From Bacteroidales bacterium SW299 (GTDB lineage Bacteria > Bacteroidota > Bacteroidia > Bacteroidales > Bacteroidaceae): a DNA stretch of 64,000 nucleotides. Location: the NCBI GenBank assembly GCA_019550975.1, contig SDWH01000003.1:124001-188000 (forward strand). Reading direction: 5' to 3'. Positions 61,768 to 64,000 of this stretch are shown piece after piece. Every line of letters starts with the position of its first letter. Within the stretch, counting starts at the first letter, position 1. The translations under genes were made by a program, and so were the position numbers. Under the pieces are notes generated by a model. It did not search any database. It saw only the letters and a program-made list of their open reading frames with translations, and was not told the origin of the DNA.

Positions 61768-63117
61768 ATGATGGAGCTTGATTTACTCACGGCTGTATCA
61801 CCCATTGACGGTCGATACAGAAACAAAACGGGAGTTTTGGCCGACTATTTTTCTGAATACGCGCTGATGAAATATCGCGTGCGTGTGGAAATTGAATATT
61901 TCATTACCTTGTGCGAACTGCCTTTGCCTCAGTTGGAAGGAGTCGGTCCGGCACGGTTTGAATCGCTGCGGGACATTTACCGCAACTTCTCGGAGAAGGA
62001 TGCCGCACGCATCAAGGAAATTGAGAGTGTGACAAATCATGATGTCAAGGCTGTGGAGTACTTCATCAAGGAACAGTTTGACAAGCTGGGAGGTCTTGAT
62101 GCATATAAGGAGTTCGTTCATTTCGGACTGACTTCACAGGATATCAACAATACGTCTGTTCCCTTGTCGGTCAAGGATGCGCTGAACGAAGTCTATTATC
62201 CTCAGCTTCAGGAACTCATCGACAAGCTGGCTTCTTATGCGGAAGAGTGGAAGGATATTCCGATGCTTGCCAAGACGCACGGACAGCCTGCTTCGCCTAC
62301 CCGTTTGGGAAAGGAAATCATGGTGTTCGTTTATCGCTTGAAGCGCCAGCTGGAAATCTTGAAGTCTTGCCCGATTACAGCCAAATTCGGAGGAGCCACA
62401 GGAAATTATAATGCCCATCATGTGGCTTATCCGGCGTTTGACTGGAAGGCTTTTGGAAACAGATTCGTTTCTGAAAAGCTGGGACTGGAGCGCGAGGAGT
62501 TTACGACACAGATATCAAATTATGATTGTCTGGGAGCGGTTTTTGATGCGATGAAGCGTATCAATACGATAATGATTGACATGAACCGTGACTTCTGGAT
62601 GTATATCTCGATGGAGTATTTCAAGCAGAAGATAAAAGCGGGCGAGGTCGGTTCCAGCGCAATGCCGCATAAGGTTAATCCGATTGATTTTGAAAATGCG
62701 GAAGGGAATCTGGGAATTGCCAATGCGGTGTTCTCTCATCTGTCGATGAAGCTTCCGGTTTCAAGATTGCAGCGTGATTTGACTGATTCAACCGTTTTGC
62801 GCAATGTGGGTGTGCCTTTCGGACATACGCTCATTGCTATCCAAAGCTCATTGAAGGGGCTGGGCAAGCTTTTGCTGAACGAACATAAGATAAACGAAGA
62901 CTTGGACAATTGCTGGAGCGTTGTGGCTGAAGCTATCCAGACTATTCTTCGCCGGGAGGCTTATCCTCATCCCTACGAGGCGCTGAAGGCCTTGACGCGC
63001 ACGAACCAGGCAATAACCGAAGAGTCTATAGCGAATTTCATTGATACGTTGGAAGTAAGCGAAAATATTAAGAAAGAATTGCGGGCTATAACACCGCACA
63101 ACTATACAGGAATTTGA
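61768..63117 (+). CDS. purB: Adenylosuccinate lyase
   Basis: A 449-residue fumarase-superfamily enzyme, start ATG 61768 (MMELDLLTAVSPIDGRY; ATG 61771 equally possible). The signature SSAMPHKVNPIDFENAEGN is present, with FVHFGLTSQDINNT and KTHGQPASPTRLGKE. It acts twice in purine synthesis, releasing fumarate from SAICAR and from adenylosuccinate. An upstream extension would overlap the promoter region. Confidence 0.96.
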   Translation: MMELDLLTAVSPIDGRYRNKTGVLADYFSEYALMKYRVRVEIEYFITLCELPLPQLEGVGPARFESLRDIYRNFSEKDAARIKEIESVTNHDVKAVEYFIKEQFDKLGGLDAYKEFVHFGLTSQDINNTSVPLSVKDALNEVYYPQLQELIDKLASYAEEWKDIPMLAKTHGQPASPTRLGKEIMVFVYRLKRQLEILKSCPITAKFGGATGNYNAHHVAYPAFDWKAFGNRFVSEKLGLEREEFTTQISNYDCLGAVFDAMKRINTIMIDMNRDFWMYISMEYFKQKIKAGEVGSSAMPHKVNPIDFENAEGNLGIANAVFSHLSMKLPVSRLQRDLTDSTVLRNVGVPFGHTLIAIQSSLKGLGKLLLNEHKINEDLDNCWSVVAEAIQTILRREAYPHPYEALKALTRTNQAITEESIANFIDTLEVSENIKKELRAITPHNYTGI

Positions 63118-63169
63118 GAATTGAGCCCGAGAGGGGTCTAATTATTAATTTTGAAAAAAGAATTTTATT

Positions 63170-64000
63170 ATGGCAGAAAAAGAATTCAGACAGGAAGGTG
63201 AGAACAGCCAGTCTGGCCGTGACGGTTACAAATCTTACAACAGAGAAGGAAGCAACAGGTATAACAGAGGTGAAAAGAGCGGCAGCTACAATGCTGGCCG
63301 ACGTTCATATAATAAGGAAGGAGGAAACGGGAATTACCGCTCTTCCTATACTCCTCGTTTTAATGGAAACGGTGAAGGCCGCTATCAGCGCCCGTATGGA
63401 AACCGTCCGCAGCAGCGTCCGTACGGAAATCGTCCGTATGGTTCGTACAACAATGACAATGCTGAGGAGGGCGAACGTCAATCGTATAACCCGCGTTATG
63501 GCTCTAACAGCGGAGGAAGCTGGAATGGCCGGCAAAATTCGTATAATTCGCGCTACTCGGGAGGAAACTCTCGTTTTGGCAATGGTCAGGAGGATGGAGA
63601 ACGCCCGTATCGTCCGCGCTATAATAACGGCGGGCAAGGAGGGTACAGCCGTCCGCAGGGAAGAGGCTTCCGTCCGCGTACAGCCGATTATGATCCGAAT
63701 GCAAAATACAGCAAGAAGAAACAGATCGAATACAAGGATATTCTGGCAGATCCGGATGCTCCCATCCGTTTGAACAAGTTCCTCGCCAATGCCGGAATCT
63801 GTTCGCGCCGCGAAGCGGATGAATTCATTACGGCGGGAGTGGTTTCTGTGAACGGCGTGGTGGTGACTGAACTGGGAACGAAAATCAAACGTTCGGACGA
63901 GGTGAAGTTCCATGACGAGCCTGTAAGCATTGAACGCAAGGTTTATGTGCTGCTTAACAAACCGAAGGATTGCGTGACTACATCTGACGATCCTCAGGAG
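63170..64000 (+). CDS. RsuA/RluB-family pseudouridine synthase with Arg/Gly/Tyr/Asn-rich N-terminus, 3' end outside the window
   Basis: Open from ATG 63170 to the window edge (277 codons shown). The first ~190 residues are low-complexity, dominated by R, G, N, Y, S and P (RPYGNRPQQRPYGNRPYGSY is typical), with no hydrophobic core. They are followed by an S4 RNA-binding domain (about 200-247: RLNKFLANAGICSRREADEF). Next comes VYVLLNKPKDCVTTSDDPQE, the start of the pseudouridine synthase fold of the RsuA/RluB group. The catalytic Asp would lie beyond the window. The unstructured N-terminus probably binds RNA or promotes assembly. 52 bases after purB. Confidence 0.9.
   Translation, partial: MAEKEFRQEGENSQSGRDGYKSYNREGSNRYNRGEKSGSYNAGRRSYNKEGGNGNYRSSYTPRFNGNGEGRYQRPYGNRPQQRPYGNRPYGSYNNDNAEEGERQSYNPRYGSNSGGSWNGRQNSYNSRYSGGNSRFGNGQEDGERPYRPRYNNGGQGGYSRPQGRGFRPRTADYDPNAKYSKKKQIEYKDILADPDAPIRLNKFLANAGICSRREADEFITAGVVSVNGVVVTELGTKIKRSDEVKFHDEPVSIERKVYVLLNKPKDCVTTSDDPQE

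Noticed and set aside
63114..63773. 219-codon open frame at the right end
   Set aside because: It is the wrong frame of the low-complexity start of the pseudouridine synthase, which begins at 63170 and runs off the window.

Overview
The window looks like chromosome of a gut Bacteroidales bacterium (Bacteroides/Phocaeicola type). The main reasons are the repeated -7 promoter box TAnnTTTG, often with a TTG/TTTG -33 element about 19-21 bases upstream; the core run DUF177 - rpmF - fabH - era - der; NigD-like lipoproteins; and a high density of secreted glycoside hydrolases (GH36, GH97, GH35, GH43, GH51, GH127). The species cannot be fixed from the sequence alone.

Layout. 1-7900 is an AT-rich accessory stretch: two small helical unknowns, a broken tyrosine recombinase, a two-gene operon (AAA/DUF4143 ATPase, then a 953-residue primase-helicase-PLD fusion of the TOTE type) and a decayed IS1595-type element with recognisable terminal inverted repeats. 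8000-12500 is the conserved lipid/ribosome/GTPase block ending in tRNA-Leu(CAA). 12480-16600 holds a Fic enzyme flanked by two near-identical copies of a terminator, a NERD nuclease-like protein, a VOC protein, a double GNAT and a small membrane protein. 17039-30334 holds a secreted phosphoesterase and an alpha-galactoside-type gene cluster (frameshifted HEMGH protein, GH36, GH63-like, GH97, six-hairpin GH, GH97) with no SusC/SusD or regulator in view. 30600-41000 is housekeeping: radC, an Fe-S assembly factor, lpxH, a sugar kinase, pta-ackA, lrgAB, DUF2156/GNAT, cdaA and folP. 41390-41778 carries four identical tRNA-Val(UAC) genes. 41840-50600 is a long minus-strand run: PASTA protein - rluD - ddl, then an acyltransferase - NigD-like - rhodanese - GH35 - DUF4091 series. 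50858-64000 holds a methyltransferase, an arabinan/arabinogalactan cluster (double GH43, GH51, GH127, GH35), purB and the start of an S4-domain pseudouridine synthase.

The most striking unexplained signal is an interspersed intergenic element seen four times (16861, 30416, 41119 and 52097). Each copy is exactly four 17-bp imperfect palindromes (consensus AAAC-S-R-C-RNY-G-Y-N-GTTT) separated by exactly four bases, giving a 21-bp period. Each is bordered by AAACTTC on one side and usually CAGAATG on the other. Three copies lie on the plus strand and one is inverted. I recognise no published name for it. It could be a mobile REP-like element, a transcript-folding module, or an array of operators on one DNA face.
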